DNA from: Clavulina sp. PMI_390
Taxonomy: Eukaryota; Basidiomycota; Agaricomycetes; Cantharellales; Hydnaceae
DNA length: 53,643 nt
Direction of reading: 5' to 3'
Assembly: GCA_015039315.1 (NCBI GenBank)
Contig: WIDE01000094.1
Location: forward strand, 74,920 to 128,562
The notes beneath the pieces are model-generated. The model was not told the origin of the DNA and ran no database searches. It worked only from the letters and a program-made list of their open reading frames with translations. How positions within the stretch are numbered: position 1 is the first letter of the stretch; each line of letters starts with the position of its first letter. The translations under genes and the position numbers were made by a program. Below, piece after piece: positions 1 through 9,898 of the stretch.

Positions 1-2438
1 TAGGGCGGGTACCCCTGGCACAAAGAACTTTACACTCAACCTCTGATGCAGTAGATTTGAGGGAACCCTGACTTCTCACCGTCTAACATCTGAATATCTC
101 ATGCCTAGGATGTCAGGGCTTCTCACCAGTTTGGACGGTGGTTGACCTTGGCCCAACCCTGAAACTCTGCGTCTAGCGAGAGATCGATACCATACAAAAC
201 TTGTATGGATAGGGCCCTATGGTACACTTTCTTCTTCCGGAGGGTTAAGAGGCTCGTTTCCTGGAAAGGGACTGGAGCCACTTCGGCCGCCCTCCTTTTG
301 CTTCAAATACGGTGCAAGAATGAAGATACGGATCAGCATGGAATCACAGTGGAGGCTTCATCGGCGATCCAATCTAAGGCTGTTATGTCCTAAGGCGAGC
401 GTCTGTGGCGGAATTGCCACGAGCGGATGTAAGGGGGGATGGGGTTATTGTCTTCGTCTCCTCCTTTACTAGCACCGCATGACCCCATAAAAAGGTCGTA
501 TCTATCGCAAATCTATCAAACTAACCCCTTTCCATATCGCATTGTCGACGTCGTTTCATAATGTGTCCGCAATGCTCAGGTTATACCTCTCCTTTTCTCA
601 TCATCTACATCACCGGCTACGTTGGGTTCAAGGTCGTAATGCATTCTTTGAGGAATCTACCCAAGCCACGAATCCCTTCGATAATGAAGCCCAAAATCCG
701 ACCAACCAAGAAGAGTCCTTTGACGCCCGCGCCTATCATTCGAAGCATCGTCAGGGATTAAGACATATCCATGGAATACAAGGAGAAGGATATCACCGGG
801 CGAGGCCACGCGATCGACTGCGCAAGCATCAGCTCCAATGATACCACGCTATATGCACCCACTCTCGTAAGCATATTTCACCCTCTCATCTGAACGTAGT
901 GATCGACGTCGCCTTTTTTAGTTAGCATCCCACAAGACTGGATTAGAATACATGTATCCTCAAAATTCGTCGCGTTCGAACGAATGAAAAAATGTCCCTG
1001 ATGCTGTCGCTCACACGGACATCTTTGCACATCTTCTCTTCTCAGCTCGCAGGTGGCCTCTTTCATCCCATTACAAATGCTCAGCTCGCACTGATTGCCG
1101 ATAGCACCGATAGTTTGAGCTATTCGTTTGATAATTAACACCATCATGTCGTCTATGTCATCGTGTGCGGATGATAGTGTACACTGGCTGCACAACGACA
1201 CATTCTAGGCTGAGTAGTATTACGACGGCGAAAGTAGGAGATAGCGGAGACAATGTAGAGGAATGGGTAGCCTGCGCATTTCAGGATCAATTTATACAGT
1301 ACGATGCAGCTTTTCTTCTATAGAGGTTGCTACGAATGCGAGGAAAAATGCAGTAAGTGCAAGTCGACGCCACCACAGGCGCTTGCCTGGCGTAAACCGT
1401 TTCCTGGGAGTGAACAGCGAGCGGTGGTGGAGCAGTATTCCTGGTTTCTTTTGTGCAGAGAACAAGATGGAAGGGGCGTTGTAAGGTAGCATCAGCGTTA
1501 CAGGAATGATGACGATATGAATGTACCAACCAGCAAGACTTGTAACTCATTACATCAAGACAAGGTAACTTCGATCGAATGTAGGAGGAGGAGGAGTTTC
1601 CACCCTGTGCTGGGGAGGGTAACTCAGTAGCAGGAGACGCATGACATGCTGAAGGCCTCAAACACCCCCAAACCCACAGTAGTTTCGGGATCCAATGGAG
1701 GTTTAACCATACACAGCTTACTAATGTTCGTCTTTCATGTCATGTTCTCCTGATATTAATCCTTGATCAGACTTCAGAGGGTAAAGGGAACCTCAACGGC
1801 AATGACTTCGGTCCTGAAGGGTTACTAATCACAACTGGTGTTCATGAGGCACATCGATAGGAGCTTTGGCAGAAACGCGAAGTTATGTGATCATCAGACA
1901 CGATGAGTAACCCATGCCAGAAGTTCTCCATAAAACAAGCCACAGGCACCCGCCATAAAAGGTGTGGCACGCCCACTCCGCTGTGTCGAGGCTGTTCGCT
2001 GCATACGATGGAACGCGATAGCATGCCTAGTGTTCAGCGTTAAGAGTTTTTGTGAAGTAAACCTGTGCTAAGCCCCGACAACAAGGTACATTGATGCCAG
2101 ACACGGGGAGTTCACCGAGACCCAGTGGCCATGTCGTTGTCGCGGAAGCCTTGCATGTCCACGCGGCTGAGAGGCTGGAGGTCCACAAGGCGCCACAAAA
2201 ATGAGGAAAAACTTGACCAAACTACCCGCCGACCCACTGCTAGACCCTCGTATCCAACTGGTCATTGTCTCTATGCCACGCGCTACACACTAGATTCCAT
2301 CAAAGCTGATCTCGCTGGGAGCTAGCACTATGGGCTTCAGGAAAGACGAAACTGATACACCCTCGCTTGATAGTAATGCATGGACTGCGGGCAGCATAGG
2401 CAGCTTGATCACTATTTGCCTTTGCGCCACTCTCCAAA
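1..2438. other. Gene-poor region with no convincing long gene
   Basis: I see no long or multi-exon gene with recognisable domains here. Open frames are short, overlap on both strands and lack shared composition. The only candidate is a short ORF at 561-761, listed separately. There is no clear tandem repeat, terminal inverted repeat or RNA gene. Confidence 0.5.
561..761 (+). CDS. Possible small single-pass membrane peptide (66 aa)
   Basis: A 66-codon ORF starts with a true ATG about 75 nt downstream of a TATA-like stretch (CATAAAAAGG near 486). It contains a hydrophobic segment around residues 11-25 (core LIIYITGYVGF), followed by a basic, proline-rich tail with repeated KP/RP motifs. I recognise no family. 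The ORF at 5805-6074 has the same plan: a short hydrophobic segment followed by a basic KPxIP-containing tail. The two could be distant relatives or a coincidence of composition. No intron is needed. The call rests only on the promoter-like context and this organisation. Confidence 0.2.
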   Translation: MCPQCSGYTSPFLIIYITGYVGFKVVMHSLRNLPKPRIPSIMKPKIRPTKKSPLTPAPIIRSIVRD

Positions 2439-2690
2439 CTACCATGTAGTAGGGAAGCCATCAGTATTATTATTTGAGAATAAATAATCAATCATGACTC
2501 TTAATTTGGTCGAAGCAGTTGTTGCACTGAGGCCAGATACGGATCCTAACTCAGTGGTATCATCGTCGTATTCTGAAAGATCCACAATCCTCTTCGAGGC
2601 TCTTGGTGGAGGAGAACGCCGCCCAGCACTAGGTTTGACCGCCCTTGAGGGATCGCGCGTTGTAGGAGAGGATTTCACACACAAGTATTA
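2439..2690 (-). CDS. Possible terminal exon of an unidentified protein
   Basis: A minus-strand open stretch of about 80 codons ends in a stop at 2439. Its composition looks coding: a basic proline/serine-rich part (RRSPPPRASKR), then an acidic D/E stretch, then a serine/threonine-rich segment. No family is recognised and the upstream exons could not be placed. A second open stretch at 2742-2870 (minus) may belong to the same gene, but the splice junction is uncertain. It could equally be relict coding sequence. Confidence 0.25.
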
Positions 2691-4494
2691 CTTCAAGCTG
2701 CTCATCTTCCCCTTGCACCATCTCACGACCCGCTGTCGAATTCAAGAAGGATAGGGTATCACAATGCCAACAGAGGAGAGTATAATGGCCACAATGGACA
2801 TAGGATCTGGAAAAGTCCCAGCCGCACAGTCAGGGCACGTATCATGAGAGTATCTATGGTTCATTTTGAGTCCAAATTCAAGGGAAGTTAACGACTCGGG
2901 GTTTAGGGGAAAATGCCAGAGAGTTGCTGCACGGTGTGATCTGCAGCAGAAGTCTGTACGCCTTGGCAGTAAACATGGGAAAAAGAGCTTGTAAGTGAGG
3001 CGGTGGAGCGGATGCAAGGTGGCGGCGTCACAACCGCTCGCCCAGCATGCCAGTGCGGTACGCGGTCGGGCCAATGAGTACGAAACCCTTCGAGTTTTTA
3101 CACGCGAAAGATCCGGAAAAACCCCAATCCTAGTATCATGGCTTCGTTCTGAATTGGTATCCTAAGGGTGATCTATGCGGATGCGCGAGTTGTGGCCTTG
3201 GGCCGTCTGCTAGCGCCCAGCGCTTACGTAGCCCCATCCCAAAAGGGCCACGTCACTTCAATTCAAGATAATCATTTTCCTGTGACTCCCTTGATGTCCC
3301 ATGAAGTTTAAATTTGCAGACACAGCATTCCAGACATCACCTTTCTCTATATGCCCGGATTCACACTTGCGTCTCGACCTGAACACTGGGCCTCTAGATG
3401 ACCTGAGCAACCGAGTGCTAGCTTACCACCCTACTCGGAACGCTGACGCGGAGATGAACATGACCTACTGGCGACTCCCCAACGTCATCCCGATAAAACA
3501 TCATCCCTCCCAAGGGCCCCAAATCCTCTCAATCCAGTCTACACCACTCCCGGCTTGGCTCCGGCGTCGCACTGCCTCAAGCGACAGGCCATACTAAAAC
3601 TTCACAGTAATGCCGAGCCTGCCACGTGGTGCGAACCTAGCGAACGGCCCTCTGATGACGCGCACATCACAGCCTCGTGATAATGAGCGCCTGTAGTCTT
3701 GGCGTTTGCCACGATGTATGACCCAGCTAACAACAATTGACAATCAACCGATGATTGCAATCTCTTCAAACATGAGACTGACCATTTCTCACATCGTGTC
3801 TCTCATAATTTCTCTCCCACAATTGCTGCCCAATGCCAAGAGCCTTCCAACTCCAAACATCCTCCTCCGACTATGAGGAGCTATCCCCCCTTGTGCTATT
3901 GCTCCCTTATGATATGAGCCTCAGACTGTATAGGTCGATTTCACCCGTGATCCGATACGTGCATAAGCTCAGTGGAGTGATTTTGCTACTCGACAACCTG
4001 TCGCTCCTCAAGTCAAGTCGAACACAAATTTACTTTGACTCCTGGCTGTGCTTCGCTGCTTTGATTCTATCATACAAACCACATATTTCCGGCATTCCCG
4101 CTCTAATTAGGTAATGTTCAAGCTCATGGGCCTCCCTTCACCAGTTCCTTCCCGTCTTCCAGGAAAGCCTCCACTGTTTCACCTCCAACCTTCCAATGTG
4201 CAGAGATGTTCCGCAATGGACTCTCTATCAGTCTAGGTGTTGTCCTCCAAACCAACAGCATGAGGGACTACAAACGGTAGAATCGAATCGTTGTTGAGAG
4301 TGCACAGCCCTTACACCCTGGCAGATCATTGACGGCTGTGCTAAGCCCTGATGACTCGTTATTTTAATAATTAGTTACCAAGAGTGTGTCCCTGCTCTGG
4401 AGATAAAAAGGCCCATCCACAAGTGCCGTAATTTCGTCCCCCCCCTCCTTTGGAGCCCTAAAGTCATTGGCTCCCTCATAAACTACACCCACGT
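2691..4494. other. Mostly non-coding interval with one weak ORF
   Basis: The sequence between the possible exon at 2439-2690 and the small gene at 4495 has no resolvable gene apart from the weak ORF at 3833-4114. A TATA-like element (GATAAAAAGG near 4403) lies about 90 nt before the ATG at 4495. Confidence 0.4.
3833..4114 (+). CDS. Weak ORF with hydrophobic segments, possibly first exon of a relict gene
   Basis: This is a 93-codon ORF from a true ATG. It has an N-terminal acidic/serine patch (SSSDYEE), then hydrophobic stretches around residues 17-27, 45-56 and 69-78. It ends next to a GT that could be a donor (TAATTAG|GTAATG), with possible continuation after an acceptor near 4162. The layout resembles the first exon of a small multi-pass membrane protein, but I cannot assign a family. 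The continuation soon meets stops, so it may be a decayed gene. Confidence 0.2.
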   Translation: MPRAFQLQTSSSDYEELSPLVLLLPYDMSLRLYRSISPVIRYVHKLSGVILLLDNLSLLKSSRTQIYFDSWLCFAALILSYKPHISGIPALIR

Positions 4495-4850
4495 ATGTGC
4501 CGCTGCAGAGAAAACCGCGGAAAGCTCGGCGGGCATCTCAAAACTGCCAAGCTGGCCGTCGCAGGCACCAAACCGCGGCCGCGTTGCCTACCGCCTCCCC
4601 CTCGTCCCCGTGCTCGCAAGCGCGCCAAGCCATCAGCCATTAGACCCTCGCACTCTGAGGATGAGCACGACCATTCGGCTAATCCTAAGCCAACGGCAAA
4701 GAAGCTCAAGATCGCGCAAAACAGTGCTCGTAAGCGAGTTCTCCCTGCTCTTCCCGCCGATGGGGAGGTGAGTTATCTCGTGGGCTACCTACATTGGCCT
4801 TCTCTCATACAGTGTTCCCCTGTATTTAGGTTGTCAAGGCCGAAGCGTGA
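4495..4850 (+). CDS. Small basic, probably nuclear protein (97 aa, two exons)
   Basis: The model joins 4495-4767 (91 codons) and 4830-4850. It uses a GTGAGT donor after GAT GGG GAG and a TTTAG acceptor, and ends in VVKAEA-stop. The protein is very basic, with a proline-rich hinge and an apparent nuclear localisation patch (RPRARKRAKP) near residues 36-45, plus a later KKLK motif. A histidine/aspartate-rich segment lies between them. No family is recognised. A TATA-like element about 90 nt upstream, a strong donor and a phase-compatible junction support a real transcript. It could also be a fragment of a larger chromatin-type protein. Confidence 0.4.
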
Positions 4851-5804
4851 GACAAAATGACACTGCTTTGTGCCCTTCCAAGTAACATGAATACGTTTCT
4901 CCTTCCTTTTCGCTATCGACTTATCTGGAAAACTAGAAATCTACCACATGGATAAGATGCTGTGAAGCATGTGAGGTTACACGTAGTGCACTCGTTAAGT
5001 TTTGAATGCGATATAATTAGCCTTCACAAGCAACGGATGCTGGGAAATAGTCGTACCAGTCATAATTGGTGGAGAACTGAGGGAATATAATCCTCGTCGT
5101 CTTGAAAATCCGGGATAAGGAGGTAATCAAGGCTATAAAACAGATCAAACATGAATAGGGCAGAGAGAGTGGAATTCGAAGCATGGGGGAGCTGTTGATA
5201 ACGTTTGAGAGGCTCATGAAACATGACGATAGGAGACGCATGAGACCTTGAATATAAAATAATGGTTGATTGTGATCTACAGTGAAGCTTTACGGAAAGC
5301 ACTTGAAAATATTAAACCAGGTGAGCGATAATGGTGCCGAGTTCGAGTAGGATGATAAGCCAACGGAGGTACCGCATGGGAGACGACTGAGATTGTATTC
5401 TCGAGTATTTAGCCATATCAATGATGATACCAAACAATCTAGGCTTGGCGCCCGCGGCTCGAGAATTTGACACAGCAAAGAACCCTACAGCCGGGTAAAC
5501 CATGATGTAGATAACAGCTTGGACGGTGCCCCGAGGTAACTCCTTTAGATTAAGCAAGGCGATGTCACAGCTGTGTCGTTAGCTCGAATACTGAGGGATC
5601 ATGAGCTAAATGCGATGTTCAAATTAAGAACCCCTCTAAATGAGGCCGTACCGCCGTGGTCGTCGTATTCATGTTTTGTTTTGATGCCATGAGGTCAGTG
5701 CCTGTCCCAAAGTGGCAGCACTGCCAGAACATATAAGGGAGCAATAATGATGTTATGCCCTCCCAAAGACCTTCGTTCTCCCTCCCCAGCTCATAAACTT
5801 GCCC
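4851..5804. other. Intergenic interval without a recognisable gene
   Basis: Only short overlapping frames are present. A TATA-like element (CATATAAGGG near 5730) lies about 70 nt upstream of the ATG at 5805. Confidence 0.45.
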
Positions 5805-6074
5805 ATGGATTTTTCCCGGAACACGCGCTGCGAAAATCTCCTTTGGGGGGTGGTAATGGTTGGAGTGGGAATCAAACTCATCTTCTATCCATTCACCCTA
5901 ATCCCCAAACCTCACATCCCCAAAAAATTCAAACCCAATCGCAAATCCAACGAGCATTCAGCGACATCGGACAGCCTAGTAGATGGCCGATTTGCTGCGA
6001 AGGATACGGGAGACTCGCTCGCTGAAGAGGAGGCGAAAGATGTAAGGGCGGACGACTTACACCCTGGATGTTAG
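5805..6074 (+). CDS. Possible small membrane protein (89 aa)
   Basis: An intronless ORF runs from ATG at 5805 to a stop at 6074. Residues about 13-31 form one hydrophobic segment (WGVVMVGVGIKLIFYPFTL), followed by a basic KPHIPKKFKPNRK region and an acidic tail with an EEEAKD motif. A TATA-like element sits about 70 nt upstream. No family is recognised. The plan resembles the ORF at 561-761. The TATA element and the segregated hydrophobic, basic and acidic parts are the only support. Confidence 0.3.
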   Translation: MDFSRNTRCENLLWGVVMVGVGIKLIFYPFTLIPKPHIPKKFKPNRKSNEHSATSDSLVDGRFAAKDTGDSLAEEEAKDVRADDLHPGC

Positions 6075-6460
6075 CTTATTCATTCAATATGGTCCGTTTC
6101 GCATCCATCTACCCATTCACCATCAGTGGCAATCTCTGATAAAATTTACATTGTATCGCCGCTTGCATCGTACCCGTTGTCTTCGAAAATCAAGTCAGCT
6201 GAAGTCCTGTGTCAGATGCTACATTTTAACACGCCTACGCATTTATGGTATCCATTGTGCTACCCTATTTTCCAGTGTCATCCATTCGTAGCTATGATGA
6301 TTCCCAGTAGTGAATCGAACCCGGTAATATTCCACAATGTTGTCTCCTGCCTCTAGCCTCTCGTGAAACGGGTGAAATTGATGACAAGATGATACTGGTT
6401 GGAACGCGCTAGACTGTATTCGAAAGATTGTTTTTCAGTAAGAACCCTAAATTGAAGCTA

Positions 6461-7738
6461 CTACAATACATTCCACCCATCTAGCGGATCATCATCCATA
6501 TTGACAAGTCTGGCCATAGTATCCCCCATAAACTCACCTAAATTCTGCTCATACCACTCCACCCCGATCTGATTATATTCACAGCGCACGACTAGGCTGT
6601 GTCGTCTAGCCAATAGATCTCGAAACCGCTCTAATACTCCCAGGCTAATCCACTCGTCTGAATGCCAGCTCAACTCCAGGCATTGCCAGACCGTGAGTCC
6701 CTGTAACATGGGAAGAGGTTTGGACTCTTTGAGAAGCAGATCAAGGACCGCAAAAAGGTCATGAGGGTACTCTCGGATATCTAATTGTATGAGGGATGGG
6801 AAGACGTTCTGTGGGAGCAGTGGAGTGAGGAGTTGAACAAAATCAAACACCACACCTGAGAGAGTCAGGCGTTGGAGGTAGGGATAGATGTGGGGCATCA
6901 CTGGAGGAGCTGTGGGAGGAATGGTAGAGAGAATAATATGCTTCGTATTGGTGAATAGAGTAGGTGAGTCAATCCAATCCACCAGAGTTCGATTCATACG
7001 TTGGGTGGGGCAGTAGAGGTTACAAGCCAGGGGTGTAATAGTCTCCAGCAACAACTGACTATCGTGGGATGGAGAAGGAGTGACAAACCGTCGCTGTATA
7101 GCGGTCCAGTCCTGGTGAGCAGTTTCTATCTCTGGGTTGAGATGAAGACGGTGGGTGTGTAACAATTCACCATGATACTTGAACATCACACCCGAGATGT
7201 CCACGTACGCTAAATTTGGCGCCGCATCAATATTGGCGAAAATCTTGGGGATGGTAACCACAGGAGACGGATACAGAGTTGCGTCATCCTCGATGATAAG
7301 ATAAATACACTTTAGCGATGAGAAATTTCCTGCAAGGGGAAATATTTGGGCCGCCGACTTTTCGCACAATCCTTGCATCTTGAGCGATCGACAGCGATGG
7401 AAATGCGAATCAAACAATCCCCAAATATGGAGAATTGTCTCGATGTTGTGGTTCATCCGGAGATCGATGGTCAGAGGATGATCGCGCGATCTGGTAAGTT
7501 GCGCTCGAGTCATCTCAACCACGGTTGAAAGCGAGAGATCAGTTCGAAGGAGATCAATGTGAATAGCGCTCCATAGCTGAGCCGTTCCCATAGCGACGTT
7601 CCTACAGTATCTAGAAACTGCCGCGACGTTGAGCACGACAGTCATGCTGGAGGTGTCATAACATGATATCTGATGAAGCACGAGGAAAATATTTGACAGC
7701 AGCTCAAAGGGCAGTTCATTGAAGTTGCCGGCTTGCAT
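6461..7738 (-). CDS. F-box protein, paralogue 1 (425 aa)
   Basis: This is a single-exon gene on the minus strand. The start is the ATG at 7738; the longer open frame upstream begins with a non-ATG codon. The N-terminus has a typical basidiomycete F-box: a NELPFELLSNIFLVLHQ helix at about residues 6-22, then the VAAVSRYCRNVAMGTAQLWSAI segment where the Trp follows the second helix. The rest is a leucine-rich region of the kind that forms substrate-binding repeats, ending in LDIREY and a DPL-x-x-W-x-VL tail. F-box proteins recruit substrates to SCF ubiquitin ligases through Skp1. The next gene upstream (8222-9523) is a clear paralogue in the same orientation, with the same C-terminal motifs. 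The substrate is unknown. Confidence 0.85.
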   Translation of the reverse strand: MQAGNFNELPFELLSNIFLVLHQISCYDTSSMTVVLNVAAVSRYCRNVAMGTAQLWSAIHIDLLRTDLSLSTVVEMTRAQLTRSRDHPLTIDLRMNHNIETILHIWGLFDSHFHRCRSLKMQGLCEKSAAQIFPLAGNFSSLKCIYLIIEDDATLYPSPVVTIPKIFANIDAAPNLAYVDISGVMFKYHGELLHTHRLHLNPEIETAHQDWTAIQRRFVTPSPSHDSQLLLETITPLACNLYCPTQRMNRTLVDWIDSPTLFTNTKHIILSTIPPTAPPVMPHIYPYLQRLTLSGVVFDFVQLLTPLLPQNVFPSLIQLDIREYPHDLFAVLDLLLKESKPLPMLQGLTVWQCLELSWHSDEWISLGVLERFRDLLARRHSLVVRCEYNQIGVEWYEQNLGEFMGDTMARLVNMDDDPLDGWNVL

Positions 7739-8221
7739 CCGTATCGATAAATGGTAGATATGATGATTATCCACGATGAACGAATGTCTGGGTTTGGATC
7801 TGATATTGGATGGGTGCTCGAGCAATACAGTGTGCAGAGAACCCTAATTTGGCAAGAACGTCAAAGTTTGTGATTTGGTGACATCACACATTCAACATTC
7901 CCCAGTTGCAGAAGGCGGTGCCTTCGGGTCAACTTGCTTGACCATATCAGGATTGTTACGACGACGCTGTTGTGCGCAAAAACTCTTACAAACTCTATGT
8001 CTTCTAGTGGTGTCTTGTCATCGATCAAGACTTATCAACTCACAGGTTACCAATGACGTTTCCACAGCCTCCATCTCTTTTGTAATCAGCCCAGGCTTGA
8101 AATTAACACGGTATAAACCCGATTCATATAAATAACTCATCTAGACGGACAAGAACAACAGGCGGCGTATACTGGCACAAAGAGGCTCCACCACTGAAGA
8201 CCCTGGCGGTGTAAAGCGATT
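7739..8221. other. Spacer between the tandem F-box genes
   Basis: About 480 bp holds the promoter of the 6461-7738 gene and the 3' flank of the 8222-9523 gene. No supported coding sequence is present. AT-rich TATAAA-like stretches occur near 8111-8133. Confidence 0.5.
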
Positions 8222-9523
8222 CTACAACACGTACCACCTTTCAAGTGGATCCTTTGTTAGATCGAAAAGTCTGTCCTGAACGCTCCCCAGGATATCATCC
8301 AACTGGGAGCCGGTCCAGTGCGCCTCAATCTCGCCATACTCGCACCACACATGCAGGCTACGGCGCATCACCAGAAGGTCTCGCAGCTTCTTCAGCGTGG
8401 TCAGGCAGACATTCATGTCCCCTATGAGGCTGATGTCCCTGCACCGCCAAATCTTGAGCTCCCGTAATGTGGGAAGAGCGGCAGGTTGTTTCAGAAGCAC
8501 ATCTATGGCGTCTGAGAGGCTACCGTGATATTCTCGGATATCCAATTGTGCGAGGGATGAAAAGCCGTCCTCGGAGACCTGGGGAGAGATGAATTCGTTG
8601 AGTTTCGAGGGGAGACCTTCGCCGGTAAAAGTGAGGCGTTCGAGTGAAGGATAGGCGTGCGGCAGCACGGGAGAATTTTTGGAAGTTGATGTGAAGAGAA
8701 TGAGGTGGTTTGTCTTCGGTGCGAACGTAGAGAGGGTGAGAGAACTGTCTACCCATGCCTGTCCCCAGCCGCCCATGTCCAAGTGAGGGGGAAGCATGTT
8801 GACAACCAGCGGTGTTGTAACTGGCTGAGAACTGTTTGGGAGGGAGGGTTTGGCATAGCAACATTGCACAGTCGACCAAATAGGATCTGGGGAGTAGGTT
8901 GGGCCGGGGTTGAGATGGAATCGACGAGTTCGCAAGAAGTCGCGATGATGAATCACTTGAACATTTGTGAGATTAAGGTACCCTAAACTAGGGGCGGCGT
9001 TCGGGAGTGCGAATATATAGGGAGTGGTCACTGGGAGGGGCTGTCGAAATGATATTGCCTCTGCTGTGATGCTCATGCATCGCAATGCTGGAAGCTCTCC
9101 TGGTAGAGGCAACAATTCGGTTGCCATCTCCCTCGACAATCCTTGCACCTGGAGTGAGCGGCACCGGTATAAATGTGGGAGAAGCAAATTCCAGAGTTCG
9201 AGACCTTGCTCCAATGGGTAGTGTGCGATAAAGTCGATATCAAGAAGTGCATCTCGTGACCTCTCAAGATGAGCTCGAGTCAGCTCAAGGAGAGTAGTGA
9301 AGGGGATATCGGCTGGAGGAATGGCTATGTTGATACTATTCCATAATTGGGCTGTGTGTAATGCAACTTCTCTCCAATATCGAGAGACGGCGGTGACTGA
9401 GAGGAGGGTACGGAGTGAAGTAGGTTTCGAGGCGCCACGACATGTCTCTTGATGAAGTATCAAGAAGATACTCGACCACAGCTCGAAAGGAAGGTCGCAC
9501 GGGGGTTTCTCTTGTACAGACAT
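8222..9523 (-). CDS. F-box protein, paralogue 2 (433 aa)
   Basis: This is a single-exon minus-strand gene. The start is the ATG at 9523 (MSVQEKPPCDLPFELWSS); the frame stays open upstream but has no better start. The F-box lies at about residues 9-55 (LPFELWSSIFLILHQ, then TAVSRYWREVALHTAQLW), followed by a leucine-rich substrate-binding region. It aligns along its length with the gene at 6461-7738. Shared landmarks are the RAxLxRSRD motif, RCRSLxxQGL, LDIREYxxxL and a final DPLERWYVL. Tandem F-box families of this type expand quickly in agaricomycetes. The likely role is substrate adaptor of an SCF ubiquitin ligase, with unknown target. Confidence 0.85.
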   Translation of the reverse strand: MSVQEKPPCDLPFELWSSIFLILHQETCRGASKPTSLRTLLSVTAVSRYWREVALHTAQLWNSINIAIPPADIPFTTLLELTRAHLERSRDALLDIDFIAHYPLEQGLELWNLLLPHLYRCRSLQVQGLSREMATELLPLPGELPALRCMSITAEAISFRQPLPVTTPYIFALPNAAPSLGYLNLTNVQVIHHRDFLRTRRFHLNPGPTYSPDPIWSTVQCCYAKPSLPNSSQPVTTPLVVNMLPPHLDMGGWGQAWVDSSLTLSTFAPKTNHLILFTSTSKNSPVLPHAYPSLERLTFTGEGLPSKLNEFISPQVSEDGFSSLAQLDIREYHGSLSDAIDVLLKQPAALPTLRELKIWRCRDISLIGDMNVCLTTLKKLRDLLVMRRSLHVWCEYGEIEAHWTGSQLDDILGSVQDRLFDLTKDPLERWYVL

Positions 9524-9898
9524 TTCAGTGAGCTGAGGAGCCGCGATGAACTTGAAAGCAAGCGCTAGCGCAACGAGACTCTGCCCCAACTTGATCGGCG
9601 GCAACGAGGCGACCACCGTGTGTGGGAGTTGGGGACGGCCGGCATTTCGCGGACATTTCATGGAGACGAATGTCAAATTGTGTCTTTGGTTCAGTGGCGA
9701 TAGCGGAAGTATGACGAGCAGTACATATTAGGACAATCCAACGGAAATCGTACAAAAAATATTTAATGTGGCCTTGTGGCATGGATACTGAATGGCATAG
9801 CACAAAGGCCGGATAATCTCGTCAGAAGAGCCACGATGTGATCCGAGGAAAGATCGGCGTGGTAGACAAGTTAGATAGAGATAAAATCCACTCGATTG
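9524..9898. other. Spacer between F-box genes
   Basis: About 375 bp lies between the start of the 8222-9523 gene and the end of the 9899-12480 gene. I see no gene in it. Confidence 0.5.
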
